Position numbers and translations under genes: made by a program
Shown here: positions 1 through 14,000 of the stretch, piece by piece
Layout of the letters: the number at the start of each line of letters is the position of its first letter
How positions within the stretch are numbered: position 1 is the stretch's first letter
Origin: Hydractinia symbiolongicarpus
Taxonomy: Eukaryota > Cnidaria > Hydrozoa > Anthoathecata > Hydractiniidae
Assembly (NCBI RefSeq): GCF_029227915.1
Contig: NC_079888.1
Span: forward strand, 9,097,001 to 9,161,000
Reading direction: 5' to 3'
DNA length: 64,000 bases
The notes under the pieces: model-generated
Told to the model about the DNA's origin: nothing
What the model saw: the letters and a program-made list of their open reading frames with translations, nothing else
The model's database searches: none

Positions 1-3000
1 TTAAACTACATTGGAAATCAATAAAGATTTTTAAACAAATAAAAAGATTCTAGACAACTTTAGTGGGGGTAAGCTTTAACTTTAAACTTAGCGAAATAAT
101 TATTTTATTTACAGGAATGTTCACATGTAATATCTAGTGCCAAAGTTTCACTTCTGATGTCTGATATATAATCATTATTAGATCATTAATAAAACTTTCC
201 ACACAGATGAATCACAAGACTGCTAGTAATAACAGATTAGAAAAACTAACAAAAAAGCCCAAATATGTTTTTTTAATAACAATATATTTTTTATCACAAA
301 GCAACATGGCATAATAATTAAACATTTTTGCCTTTTTCGCCAACAAAACTATTCATTTTGCTAACCTGGTTTATAAATTTTGCTGATATGAGATGTCACA
401 TTGGCAGCACAATAAACTTTGGTAGGTCCATTGTTGTGATTCAAAAAAAGTATAATGCAAATATTATAATGTATATATTTTTTAAATTCAAAGGAACCAT
501 AAATTAAACCATTTTTCCTTCAAAACAAATTTGAATAACAACAAAATAGACGTTGAATGTATTTTTATGTTATATATGGAAACTTATTTCTGTTTTGTTT
601 TGTTTTTAATTCATTTTTTATCCAGTGTTGTTTGTTGACATCTGCACCAATTTAATATGGTCACATGTTATTGACAATGTCATGAGAGTCATGGTACCCT
701 GTTCTGACCTTATTATATCTCAATTTGCTAAGCCCAAATAGGTAAAAAAATATTAAGAGAGTACACGGTTTATATTCACACTTTATTAAACAATTCAAGC
801 CCAACTAGTTATTTGGTACTGTAGTTCTCCTTTAATTAATGAATTGATCCAAAAAGCATGCTTTAATTTTGTTAGGAGAGGCGAGGGCAATACAACAGCA
901 CAAGTTTTATTTTTAAAAAGTATATACAGAAACTGATATATAAACCAAAAATGTTTTCTACCCAAAGTAGCCAACGAAATGATTATGATTATGAGACCCT
1001 TTGAAATGAAAACTGAAATGAGCTATCATCCACATAATGTTTAAACATAATAAATATTTCAAAAGCCAACTAAATTGATGTCTTATATATATATATAAAT
1101 CAAAAATTGATTTTATAAGAAAATAAATTTTTGATGAAATTAGGTCTGTAAATATCAAATGAGCAGCCACGCTAAACATTTAAAATATTCACAATAAATC
1201 ATGCTTTATATGGTAAACAAATTATTCTAGAACAAATTATTCTGGAAAATTTGCATTAATATTTTACTATTTTGTTGTTGTTGTAAAAACTGATTTGACA
1301 AAGAGAACTATAAAAATTTAAAAATACATGAAAGCATATAACCCCCTTTTACAGCAGGTGCAAAACTTCCAGTGGAACTATTCTGACAAATATAGCAATT
1401 GCAGGAACTTGCGTTTAGTAATATTCTATGGCTGTCATTAAGCTAAATAAGCATAGTTGCAAGGATGAGTATTGCAAATAATTGATTCCGTCAGTTGATC
1501 ACTAAAAATAGGGTCATCCTTATATCATACATATCCTTTAATATCTGCCAATAAAAACTGTTCTTTGATGATAACTTTAGTGCCTTGTATTAAGGGAATT
1601 TCAAGCTCCATTTTTAACTATTTCATTCATTCAGTGTCATTTCACTCTTATGAAAAGATAAATTAGGCTTGGCCTACTTTACTTCATATTTTGCTTTTGC
1701 ATTAAGAACAATGCAAACAGACTGCACAAATAGTTTCTTGTTTTTCCTTTCTGGTCAGGAAATAATTTTTGAATAGAGTAAGAAAAAAAATTCTTAATAG
1801 GGAACATTTTCCTGATATGGAAATAATAGTTGTTTAGTCTCCTTGTGTATGTCAGATTGTAGACAGAAAATATAGATGAATTTCCTTTGTTTACACTTTC
1901 AGCAGTAAGCTATTTCGGCTTCGCAATTGCGTGACAGGAAATAAAAGGGGTGCTAGGTGAAGTAAAGTAATTATCAGTCCATTCTTGGATTTCAAATGAA
2001 TTTAAATAAATCAGAAGACATCAAATCAATTTACACTTAAGTCGATAATAGTCTATGTTTCCATGAGAATAAATCCACAGAAAAAGAGCTCTCTTCACCA
2101 AATCCTAGCATCTTTTTCCTGTCGTGCAAATGCCAGAGCCAAAAAAGAACTTACTGCTGTAAAAGTAAACAAATAATCTATAAAGCAACAGACCATAACC
2201 ATAATCTCTAGCTATCAACATGAGCTAATGTATAAATAAAGATAAGCTTTGTTTCCAAAAGCACCCTAATAAAGAAATTCCAAAATTTACTTGGACAATT
2301 AGCTATAGCTAGCTAAAATTATTCTGCACAAACAAACATTAATAAAAAATAATTACCTCTCACAGAGTTGTCAAAGTCTAATAAGACTTGTTTGTCCTTT
2401 CTACTCAAAGCTGCATTCATGTCTCGTTAATTTCAAGTATATTTATCTATCTTTTATATAAATGCTTTGGAAACCTGCTAAACTCACATCTGTTGGTAAG
2501 AAAATCAGATTTATAGCTAAACCAGCTATGATAGAGCGAACTTTTAAATGTCAACTTATTTAATAACACCATTAAAACATGATGCTGGATCTATTTTTCC
2601 TTTGTGTATAATCCAAATTGTTCTATGATTGTTTAAGTAGATAATAAACGTTAAAAAAAACAGCTGCCTTCTAAAATCTCGAGAAAGTGTAGGCGACTAA
2701 AGTTTGGTAGCCATTTTGTTATAACTTCGTTCAATGTTCCAAACCCTTGAGGCGCCCACTGTTTTTGTTATGATGGATCAGCGGTTTTTCCAAAACAAAC
2801 CTATGACACACTTTACAAACAGTAACCTAAAACCCAGTCCCTGTTACATTATTCAACCGCCATATAAAAATAATTTTCTTTTTCGTGCCTAAAATACATA
2901 TTACAAATCATATAAAACTTATTGCACTTGCTCTTTTGCCGCATAAATATAAAATGGTGTAAAATTCCTCATCTTTTAATTGCGTAGCACAAAACACCTT

Positions 3001-3168
3001 CGGTATATTCACTAGATAAAAGCGAAACAAGACGGAATTTTGCTTTATACCTGTGAGACGACGGATAGAAACTGACAACATCATTCTTGTTCCCAGAGCT
3101 TCTTGAGGATAAAGAGCTCTAGGCTCGAGACTAGACTTACAGTTCCATCTAACAAAATCCACTAAATA
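1..3168. other. Gene-free AT-rich stretch
   Basis: I see no open reading frame with a credible start, splice sites and protein-like composition on either strand. The sequence is low-complexity A/T-rich with scattered homopolymer runs. It could hold untranslated exons or regulatory sequence of a neighbouring gene, but nothing can be supported directly. Confidence 0.6.
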
Positions 3169-3745
3169 ATGGAGTTATGGAAGTTGTCCGAAGGAGTTGT
3201 GGAAGACGTTTACCACACTGTATGTTTTACAAAGTTACGTTAAATTTCTTACAGATGCTTATTTGTGATAATCTTTTAAGAAAGTTGTTGTGAACCCAAC
3301 ATTTAGCATAAACCTGATTTTTCAACTTTTAAAATGCGTAGAAGTTTAGCACCAATCCGCGTATTAAAAATGTACATATTTGTCATGAACCTTAAATTTG
3401 ACCCGGAAAAATAACAAAAACCGCAAAATGTTCATACTGCAAAACTTTCACGCAAAAGGATTTTAAGCCCCATATACAAAAAATGGTTTTACATGAGTAT
3501 AGATACTTTTCACCACACGAACACGTTTGAAAATCTAAGCCTCCGCCGACAATTTTTTTTAACCGTACAAAAGTCCGTATAAAATTTCATTCTTGGCGTC
3601 AGAGCTCTTTTTAAAGTTCTCTCAAAGAGCTCTGGGGGCGAGAATGATTCTCTTTGCAAGTGCGATACAGAAGGCATTGGTAAACAATTTTCAGCTTAAA
3701 ACGTTTTCAAGATTTCTGGATCCAATGGGCTCATGTGTGAAGTGA
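3169..3745 (+). CDS. Possible two-exon microprotein gene (33 aa), very tentative
   Basis: An ATG at 3169 opens a 17-codon exon (3169-3219) ending at a GTATGT donor. A good pyrimidine-rich acceptor ending in TTTTCAG precedes 3695, and the phase-0 join reads 16 more codons to a TGA at 3743-3745. The predicted peptide is 33 residues, starting MELWKLSEGV, and resembles nothing I recognise. It has no obvious signal peptide or membrane segment. Equally possible is that the first exon belongs to a longer gene whose later exons I did not find, or that this is chance. It lies downstream of, and convergent with, the 3' end of the XPC gene. Confidence 0.2.
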
Positions 3746-4576
3746 CAAAAACGGACTGCCGCGTGTACGCTTGATATACGGAACTATTACCTTTACGGAG
3801 TCCAAACACAACTGTCCGGTGAAGTGTAATTGTCATAATGTATACAATGCGTTGCTAGGTAACGAATACCTTGTTAATAAACATAAACATAAATACTACA
3901 GTATCTTAAAAAAGTAAACATAACGGATATAAAACAACTTCGTTTACATGTTTTTTTGTTCTAGGCTTTACCGGGTTATAAAAATATACATATATATTTA
4001 TAAGCTATGCTGTGCCGAGCTGAATTTATGTGTATGAGCTAAACCAAACAGAGGCGTGACGAATATTTTATGAGCACGGGCGTAGCATATGTCTATTCTA
4101 TTCCTAAATTTCCCATAAAGCAGATTTTTGCGCCTGACCGCAAAAATGTGACGGAAATTTTTGAGTCGGCGATTTTATCGCTTGTTTAATTTCAATTAAG
4201 TTCAAATGTCAATTTGTTTTAAAATGGTGCAAGCGATGTAAAGGTTGATGCAATCATTTTATTTTTGATCTGATGGGCTATCGCTCAAAAGCTTCCCTAC
4301 AAAGTTAAATGAATTCAACTTTGCGAGATTTATACTATCGCTGGATCACAAAAATCTCTGAACCAGCGGCATTTTTGTCTACTACGAATGCACAAGTAAA
4401 TTGTAGCAGCGCAAAATGCTGCTCTATGGAAATCCACCTTTAATTTCCTAAAAATAAGGTATGTACAAGTACTATACATACTCAAAACATCATACAATAC
4501 ATAAAACAGATATACATATAGATATACAAAACGTTCCACAACGTATAGTGAGCAAATCCTTTTGTACAACAAATCC
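3746..4576. other. Gene-free stretch
   Basis: No supported coding exon, RNA gene or repeat family was seen here. Two short minus-strand frames are open but rely on non-ATG starts and have no splice or composition support. Confidence 0.5.
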
Positions 4577-4843
4577 TCATAAAGCCTCTTCAGTATCGAG
4601 TGGGAGTTTCAACCCACATGAACACACCTTTATTAGACTGTTGTCAACTGGATCTCGTGTGTGATTGGCTTCAAGAAACACATGAACGTGACCTTCTGTG
4701 TTTAGGGATGTGGTGCCAGCTGAAAAGATTAAAGTAAAGTTACGTTGCATCGTGCTAACAAAGCTAAATATTTTACATTTCAAACATTTGAACGAAGACA
4801 ACGTCTGCTTTTTTTCGTTGTACAATTTCGCTACAAAGGACAT
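4577..4843 (-). CDS. Small unrecognised ORF with HxH and CxC near its C-terminus (88 aa)
   Basis: An ATG at 4843-4841 opens an uninterrupted 88-codon frame on the minus strand, ending TGA at 4577-4579. The N-terminal half is basic. The C-terminal half is acidic and contains GHVHVF followed about 23 residues later by KVCSCGLKL, so a small zinc-binding site is conceivable. An alternative reading is that only the part after a TTTTCAG acceptor at about 4723 is coding, as the last exon (about 46 residues) of an unidentified gene. It lies roughly 260 bp downstream of the XPC stop codon on the same strand, so it could also lie in a long XPC 3' UTR. I cannot assign a family. Confidence 0.3.
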   Translation of the reverse strand: MSFVAKLYNEKKQTLSSFKCLKCKIFSFVSTMQRNFTLIFSAGTTSLNTEGHVHVFLEANHTRDPVDNSLIKVCSCGLKLPLDTEEAL

Positions 4844-5099
4844 TACACGAATTTTCAAAATTTGCGTTATTTCCTACCTAGCACATTTCGTGTAATGACG
4901 TAATAAGTGAGTACGACAAAATCGTGTCGTGTATTTAAGCCTTTAAACAAAATATTTTTAACGTTTCAAGGGCGTCCAAATATTTTCCTCTATTGATAAT
5001 AAAATTTGATTTCTTGTATAGATATACAACTTAGCACATTATAAAGACGTGAATATCAAAATCATCTATTATTTCCTCCAGTGAAGCTTGGGCCATAAG

Positions 5100-8000
5100 C
5101 TAAGCTTCCAAAAGATTGTCACTCGAGCAAAAAGGAGTCTTACACTGCCTGTTCATCGGCCACGACACAGATAAATCTGAATATTCATCCTTGCTTCCCT
5201 TCTGTTCTGTTTTCCTTTTCCTTGGCTTAGTAATCCGTTTTTCCTTCTTCTGGGTTTTCGGGTTTTTTGGTTTCTGCTCCTCTTCGTCCAGCTAGAGAGA
5301 AAACAATAGTACAAACACGTCTTATCAAGCTATGTGCACATCGAATGAAACCCCCTTTAATATACAAGACAACAGCACGTTTTTGGCCATTAAAAATTTG
5401 ATAAGAAGCATCAGCTCATGCTACTTTTTCAAATGAGTAAGTAAAGCAAACAACGTTCAAAATGCTCTAGTTGCACGTTATAACACGTTTTCTGTACGAA
5501 ATAATCCACATCAAGCCCCATGAAGACCTTTAGATTTTAGAGAAATGAAAATGCTGACGTCAGTACTAAATAGCACTTTTTAAAGAGTTTGGAGCTAACC
5601 AACTAACCTAAGAGCCAAGTCCTAAGTTCACTGTCAAGTGAAATGTGAACATTAACATGTTAAAATGGTGAGAATGTAGTGTAAAAATAGCTTAAACATT
5701 TACTTGTGAGACGACCTTAATTTGCCACCTTCTCTCAATATATTTTGTGGAGGGTTGTACAACATGGGTTTTTCAAACAAAGTTTTGAAAAGAAAGTTTA
5801 ATTTAGTATGCATATTGAGTCACGCCCTTACCAGAATAAAAATTTGCAGGTCCATTATTTTAACACTTTTTTTCTTTTTAAATACATATTCGGACACATA
5901 TATACTTGCACTTGATCATTGGGACATTCAGCAAATGTCGTAATTATCCAAATCTCCTTGTAAAGACGTGAATATGTCACACTGATTGAGAGTTAGGGTC
6001 AACTTGGGACACAAACAGTAAAACGTCTCAAATTTTTGTTTAAAAATGTGTTCGTATTCTTGAATTCGAATTTATATGTCTCCTATCTCAGAAGTCATTG
6101 CAGTCTCAAAAAATTGGGCCTTACTTAATGAAACCAGGGTCCCAATAAAGCGAAGTTTCATTGGTTATTTTAATAAAACAGTTCAAGGGACCAAAAAACA
6201 ATAGAAAAAGCCATACATCCTGTCCTTCCATATCGGTTTTACATACCTTTAAATGTCGTTTTAACTCGCTTTTTATAAAGCAATGCTTACCTCAAAATTG
6301 TATTTGTTTTTCAATTTATGGAGAATAAGCAGACCTTTGATAAGTCGTTTCCAACGTTCGTAAACCGCTTTTTCACGTTTCTATAAATATATACATGCGT
6401 ACATAAAAAAAAGATGATTACGGTCTAGTCATATCCACAAGAAATAAAGTCCACTTTTGATTGGTGGAAAAATTTCGCCGGTCAATAAAAAATGCTCCAA
6501 ATTATACGGCTCTTTCACACGTTTAAAAAAGCAGTAGCATACCTCCTTCTCTTTTTGCCGAGACTCTTCTTCATCTCGTCTCCAAGCATCCAGTAGTTTG
6601 TCTTCAAATTCTTTTGCCACGACAACCCCTTCAATTCTAGAGGCGTTGAAAAAACAAATATTAATGGTTCAATACCATTAACGCAGAACCCTATGGACGT
6701 CTTGGTATAAACCCTCACTACAAAAATTAACTGTGAGACACAAAGTGTTTTCATACGCTGTCGTAACATTCTAAAGTTAGGCTTGATAACAAAACAGGAC
6801 AGATGTAACACTATAATTTCGGGAGTTTTTTAGGACAATTTATGTGTTTAGGTCAAATTCTAAGAAAAAACATTAAAAAAAGTATAAAAACTATTCTATA
6901 TTTTAACTATAATTAATTGTTCCTGCTGCAAGATAAACATATATGTTCAATTTTTTTCAATTCATTATACAGGTATATATCAAGTATGTGCATTAAACTT
7001 TAAAAAGTAAACTGCTTGTGTCTTTCTAAACAGCAAACTTTCCTAGTTAGCTCTTTAGAAAGACACAAGCAGTTTCCTTTTTAAAATCAACCACATCTAT
7101 CGTGTGGTGTCAGCAATCTCATAGTTTGTAATTTAATTACTTCATAATAGCTACAAAATCGTATTAAGTAGCTCGTTGACTTATTTATATCTTTCATCCA
7201 ATTTATCACTATGGTAAACTCGCCCATTCTGTTATACATATGCAGTTATAACGTTCACGTTGAGACAAACAAATGTGCGTTGTTGTATTAATAATATTGC
7301 TTTATAAACCACAGCTTAAAGTTGGATTATTTTCACTTAAATTCGTTTTAAAACAGAGATTTTATAAGAGAAGGCGTATACCTAACAAAGGTGAAAAGCT
7401 AATTATTATCATGTGTAACATAAAACAAATCTATCTAAAAAATAAATAAATAAACTATTTCATTTCCTTGAAATTCTAATAACATAACTAGCCTCTTTAT
7501 TTTATCGCGAATTAAAATTTCGCTGATTCCAACTCTACTATAGACTCTTTTAAAAAATGAACTTCGTAAAAATAATAAGATATTGACATGTTACACTTGA
7601 CAGCTGTTGTCTTTAGAACATTTAAGAAAAGAGGGGATAAATCATAAACCAATCCTTTTAACCCTTTTATGTCTGAGCTTTTTGGCCAACATTCAACATT
7701 CAGCCTAAAATGAATGACAAGCTCAGTTTCTCCCCAAATTTTTTTTTAATTTTTAACATTTAGTCCAAATCTTTTATTTTTTCGAAAGTCTTATCAGCCT
7801 GTTTTAAAAAGCTTAAATTCTGGAGCTCAGGAAATATAAGTAATAAAAATTTTTTTTTGCATTATTTGTACTTAAGTTATTGCATTTTCACAAAATAGGC
7901 CCAGAAGACGATAAAACCCAATTACCCTGTAGTGCTACATTCGGCGTAAGACGCCGGATCCCGGTTAGTAGAACTTACACAAAAGAACACACGCAAACAA

Positions 8001-11000
8001 ATAAATTAATTTCTTACACAGGATGACAGAATCCACCATGAAAATCCCAACCCATCATTGCAGGAGCATAGTCGACATTCAACTTCCTAGCAATCTTTTG
8101 CATGTTACTCACTAGGATGGAAAGTATGCATGTATGAAGATACACACAACTAACGTCCTTTAGCTTACACTACGACGTGCTCACATATCCAAGATACTCC
8201 AAACCTTTTCATTTATAGATCAACTTAACAACTATAAAATTACGTTCTTTTTATCCGAAACAAAAACTGCGCGATTAACCCGTGGCAGGTAGGCTAATTT
8301 TTTAAAAAATTAAAGGGAAGTCATTGGTAAACTCAATCTTTTGATTTTAAAAGCGAGCGAGCGAACCAAAATAGATATCTACTACAAATTTAAAGTCCAG
8401 AGATGTTCTTGATTGCTAAAATAACATTGTGCAACTTCGACATTTCTTATCATAAGGTAAAAAAATAACTTTTGCAGATTCGAAACCTTGTGTATCAGTT
8501 TAAAGAAAAAGATATCCTTGAGACACTCTTCCAATTTCCTATAGAAATCTTACTTCCTAGTTAACATAGCTTACACGTGGAAACTTCAAAGTAGATGCAG
8601 TGTGTTTACTTACTCGGTAGATGTACGGCACCGGCAGGAAGCATACTTGGCTTAAACAACTCCACATTTCCGTATTCATTCTTCGGAACTTTTCCCTGAA
8701 AAAATAGTCCTTATTGAGATTATTAACTTAGGGTAGCCTCTTCAGTTCCCATTGATACTGTTATTAACGAGGGTCTTGCATAGGGAGTCCTAGTAAATTT
8801 AAGTCTCCCATTTGAGATACGAAAGCCGGCAAGCACAGCAATCGCTCAACTAGAAAAGAGCCTAAGAAATCAATCCCATTCTCATGCAGAAAAGATAAAT
8901 TAACACTTTTATAGTCTCTGACATGGCCCGGGGTTTAACTTGTTACATACATGTCACAGTCGGCCAGCTATTATGTTTGAGACATTAATAATAAAAAAGC
9001 GTAATATTTTCGACATAATCGAAGTCTTATTCAAGTGCTTTCTCATTTCACTCCCTCTTTTAATTCTGTTTGCGAAGAAATGCCGCGCGTCAATTAGCAA
9101 CGTCAATAAACGCCAAATTGGACAAATATCGAGTAGGTTATTCTAACAAATGGTCAGACTACAAAAAATTGACGATCCAATGGAATCATTATAGATGATC
9201 AATAAAAGGCGAAAAAGGCAAAAAAAAATTTGTACATATATGTTGATGAAAGTTTCTTTATGTCAAAACCGCGTTTTTGATTGAATATCCCTCTTATAGA
9301 TCCTGTCAAAATCAAGAACTTGTTAAGTAATTTTTCTCAGTAAAACAACCTCAGAATGTAAGAAACTTTTACTAGTTCTGCTTGCTTGGTTTCTTATAAA
9401 AAGTGTACCTAAGTTAACACGACCGAGGTAGGTATAAAGTTGTGTGTGATATTTACCAATGTAGGTAAGATATGTATTTGTTTTAGATACTGTGACAAAG
9501 CAGAAATTTTTAAGGAAAAATACCCTTTCAAGAAATACCTAGGATGTTTAATAATTTAGTAACACTAACGTTAGGAAATTTTCAGCCCGTCATTCCCGTT
9601 TAGAATACGAGAAATAATTAAAATAGAGTAAAATTAACATACGTCTTTGACAGGTGGTGGTACATAAGGTTCAGTCTGCCACAATCCAAAGACCTCAACT
9701 TTCACATTGTCCCTTTCATGCAAAGGTGTGTTCTAAAAAAATAAATAAGCTGAAGTCCTTTAGGTCTGTATTATTTTAAGAGAGAGTGTTGTTATATCCA
9801 GGGATTTAGATGTAGTTTCTCGCCCCCTAACATTCGGCATCATTCTTGCTTCTATATCAAATCTCTGCCAAATATATTGCTTGGTGTAAATTTATATGGG
9901 GAATAGAACTAGCTAAGCTGTACATAAAAAATTTAACTTTATTTTTTGGAAAACGATACTATCCATGCCAAAGTTCTCGCTTACACTAAGGGCCTAGTGT
10001 TTAACCCTATTCGGTCCGGGGTTTTTCGAACATACTATGACTGGGGGGGCGGATTCCACCCCCCCCCCCCCCTCAATAACTTTTCATGGGATTGTTCAAA
10101 TTGAATCAAACTTGGCACACTTATAGTACGTCATAAAAGGAACAAAATGGCGGCAATAAATTTTTGCTTGCGTCAGCACATTTTCTGTGACGTCATCAGA
10201 AGCTTGAAAATTGTTAAAAATGCCACTATCTGCTTAAAATATAATTACTTTTGTTCTAGAGCGAATTTTTACATTCTGTTTGAAGTTTCTGAAAGCTAAA
10301 TAAAATGTTTTTAACATATCTTCCGGTTTTTACATGGATCGAATAAAAAATTGCCAAAAATTGACCGAAAATCCGTTTTTTCCCGATTTTCAGGTAAAAT
10401 CCGACAAAATCGGGAAATCGGATTAGTCACGTGTCAAAATTATTCAAAATGATTCTTCTTGACGAAACAAAGTTGTGTTGCAAGTTTCAAGTTCTAAGGA
10501 TAATCTTAACAGGAGTTATTATATTTTCCCCATTATAAGGATTTCATAGAGATTTTAGGGGTAGTTTCGAGTAATGGCCAATATCAAAGCCTCTGAATAC
10601 TATGGGACCTAAAAATTTAGCATGCAGGTGTCTAATAGATAAATGTTGAAACTCAGTAAGTATCATAGCCATATAAGAAAGCAATCAGGAGTTATTAAAA
10701 AAAAACCGTCAGGGGGGGGGTGGAATCCGCCCCCCCCGGACCGAATAGGGTTAATGAAAAAAGAGTGCATATATCTTACTCGTTTTGGTCTCCCTTTCAC
10801 GATTTTGTATGCTTGTTCGCCAGCTTTTACTACTCTTGCTTCTTTCATCCACGTCTCCCTTGTGTGCAGCTACAATGTAATAAATAATGATATTAACATG
10901 TTATACTAACAGAAAAACCTTTAAACATTCAGGTTATCAATACAAATTTTTAAACCACAATTTTGTGAACTTTTTAACATGTGGGTACAACTAAACAGCG

Positions 11001-14000
11001 TATATTACCAATTATAAAGTTTACTATAAAATATGCATGGTTGGACACTGCAACAAAAAATGCATGGGGTGAATGGGGTAAGGAATGAAGGAGGTAACTG
11101 GGGTATAAGGGTGGAAGAAACATTAATGGGGTAAGGGATGCATGATAACTTAAAAATATATATGAAAATTATGTACAGTTTTTTGTTATTCTTCATTAAA
11201 TTACTATGCAAATCATTTACTTTAGTCTTTCATAGCTTCGTTTAATACCTATTTCTTAGTTTGTTATTTGGTTTACCCACCCTGCACAGTCTACAATCCC
11301 ATTTTAAATTTGATGTGATGCAAAATAAAAAAACTGACATGAAAGTTGGAAAAATTGTACTCTAACACATTAATGAGGGGTGCCTCAAAATTAGAGTAAA
11401 AGTCGCAAAAGATTTTACATATCATGAAAATTTTGCAGAATGAAAGAGTTTGTGCCACAACATCACAAGTTAAGGGGTATCTTATTCTGCTTTTTACTAT
11501 TTGCTTTAATAAAATCATTTGTTTCCGTTTGCAGCAAAAAAATAGAATGATAGTAATTTATATTGCAAATAATGAAGGAATGTGTAAAGAACAGAAGTAT
11601 GAATCAGGTTGGATGTAGGAATAACTAGAACCATGACCCCGAAACTGCAAAACTTATGGGGTGTCTATCTTCCATGTCAAAAATATCCAGTAGATGGCAG
11701 ATAAACATATATAAGACATAAAACACAAAGTTTAAAGGAAAGGAGGACCTATAGATCTGACAATAACTTGACGTTTAGCACACAAATTACAATTATAATC
11801 TAAAGTAAATTATAGCAAGAAAATAATCAACAAAAAGACATAACAAATATCGTAGTATCACGTATACCTGATGGACACAGTCTCGTGAATAAATAGCTTC
11901 ATTCCTGATATAACCCAAAGGAACTGCTGACTCTGGATAGATAGCTTCAAACTTCAGTAAATGTCTTGATAAAGCGTAAAGAGGATTGTCTTTGAATTCT
12001 GATATAGTCTTCGGAAAGTCCTGTTGCAGCAAGTGCTTTTTGAGTTGAGCATCCTCTGTAGAATTTAATGTGTTATCAGGTGGTTTGTAAGCTTCCAAAG
12101 ACTTTGCCCACCATTCACGATCAACGCGAAGTTTTCTGTTGTAGCTTAGCCACTTGATTGCATATCGACATGTGACATCCTTTACCCTGTGATCTGTAAA
12201 TTAGATATTAAAAATATTTAATAATAAAGAAAACCATTGAATCAACCGAATCACTCAAATTAGAAGTAGACCTATTTCGTGCATAACTAACATACTGCAT
12301 GGTAGTGAGATGGGGTCCACAGACAAATTCTCTACACTATCCGCGAATACATCATGTGCAATTCAGCTTAAATAGACCAACTATACTCGCCTATCTGTGT
12401 AAATCATTCTTAAAAAGAAATGGACACACAGATATGCCATGACAAATATTTCTCTATAAAACCAAACCACTTTTAATTAATAAACATTAAACAAACCGTT
12501 ATCTATAGCCACAACGTATTTTAAAGGTGATGTAGCAACTGCCTCAATTTTTTCTGGTTGGTTGATACTCTCACTGACTAGTTCAACACCTACAACAGAA
12601 CATTTATTACACAGTTACATCTGCGACAGTGGCAACGATGATAAAGACAAGGACAACAACGTCAGAACATCTACAACAACAACAGCAAGTTACAACTAAA
12701 CTTACTTATCCATTTCTGCATTGTCGGTAAATACACTTCTATCCACTCATCTATACCTAAAATCAACAAGCCTTTAATGAATTCCAATTTAAACACAAAT
12801 ATCAATTTTCAGACTGATGTTCTTGAAAGAAATTTTCATCATTAAGATTTAATAGCAGTACAAGGGAGATAAAGAAATGTTGGTACTTTATAAAAAAAAT
12901 TTATATTAGGTTACAGTGTAATATAAAATTGGAAGTGACTTTATTTACCTGAATTTTTTTTTTTACTGGAAGACGGAGTAGATTTATTCGGTATCCTAAT
13001 TTTTCGAGGTGTCTTTGAAGAGTCAAAAATCTTATCTTCCTCTTTATCATCATCACTATTATTTGATTGTTCAGGGACGGCGTAGTTGCTTGTTTTCTTT
13101 CTTAGTCGTTTACCATACTCTTTCTTTTCTTCAGTACTAACTTCTGTTTTGTGTTTGGACTGGCTACTTTTATTTTTTGTTGGGTTTTCTTCAATCTTGG
13201 AGACTTTTTTCTTCAGGGCAACTTTTTTATTTCCCTTTGGCTTTGATGAAATGGCTTGTGAATTTTTATTATTCTTGTCTGCGAAATACGGTGATGAGAC
13301 TGAAGCATGTGTCTTCTTGGAAGTAGTTTCTGTGGATTCCTGTAAAAAGTTGGAAAGAAAAACCTTCAATAAAAACAAAACAAATGTCAACAACAACCAA
13401 AGATGCGAAAATGTCCAACATCCTAGAGGTTACATTGATATAAAACCACAAAGTATTTTGGAAAACAGATAGCCCAAGAAGTAAAGAAAAAAGCTTTATG
13501 TCAATATTTTTTTACAGAAATAAAATAACTAAATAAAGCCTTACAGAAAAAGAAACAAAAATATGAATTTCATACATACAAGCGTATCTGGTGATGAGAC
13601 TGAACCTTGTTTTATTTTGGCAGCACATGGCTAAAAAGTAATGTAACACTTTACATCTCATCATAATACAATTGAAACCAGTAACACTGATAAAAAGCAA
13701 GTAAAATAAAGCTTGAAAATTTATACCTGAAGAGATATCACTAATCTTGCCAAAAATCCAATGGCTCTCAACAGTGTGACAAATATCTGAGACAATAATA
13801 AAAAAATTGCTTCAAGACAATCATTTCAAAAAAAGAGGTAACTGTTTCAATACACACAACAAATTAATATCGCGTATTAACATATAAAATTCTTTGCTCT
13901 TCAAATTACATGCAGTGCTTGGAATCTGCAGTATCTAAAATATGCCAACATAAAGGTGGAAGAATTGTCAAATAAACATGCTAAAAATGATAAAGAAATA

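Noticed and set aside
2908-3162. 84-codon minus-strand ORF as a gene start divergent from 3169
   Set aside because: It begins with GTG, not ATG, and shows no recognisable domain; an apparent GTAAGT inside it did not lead to a convincing spliced product.
12941-13472. Plus-strand frames opposite the XPC lysine/serine-rich exon
   Set aside because: They are shadows of the minus-strand coding exon at 12949-13339.
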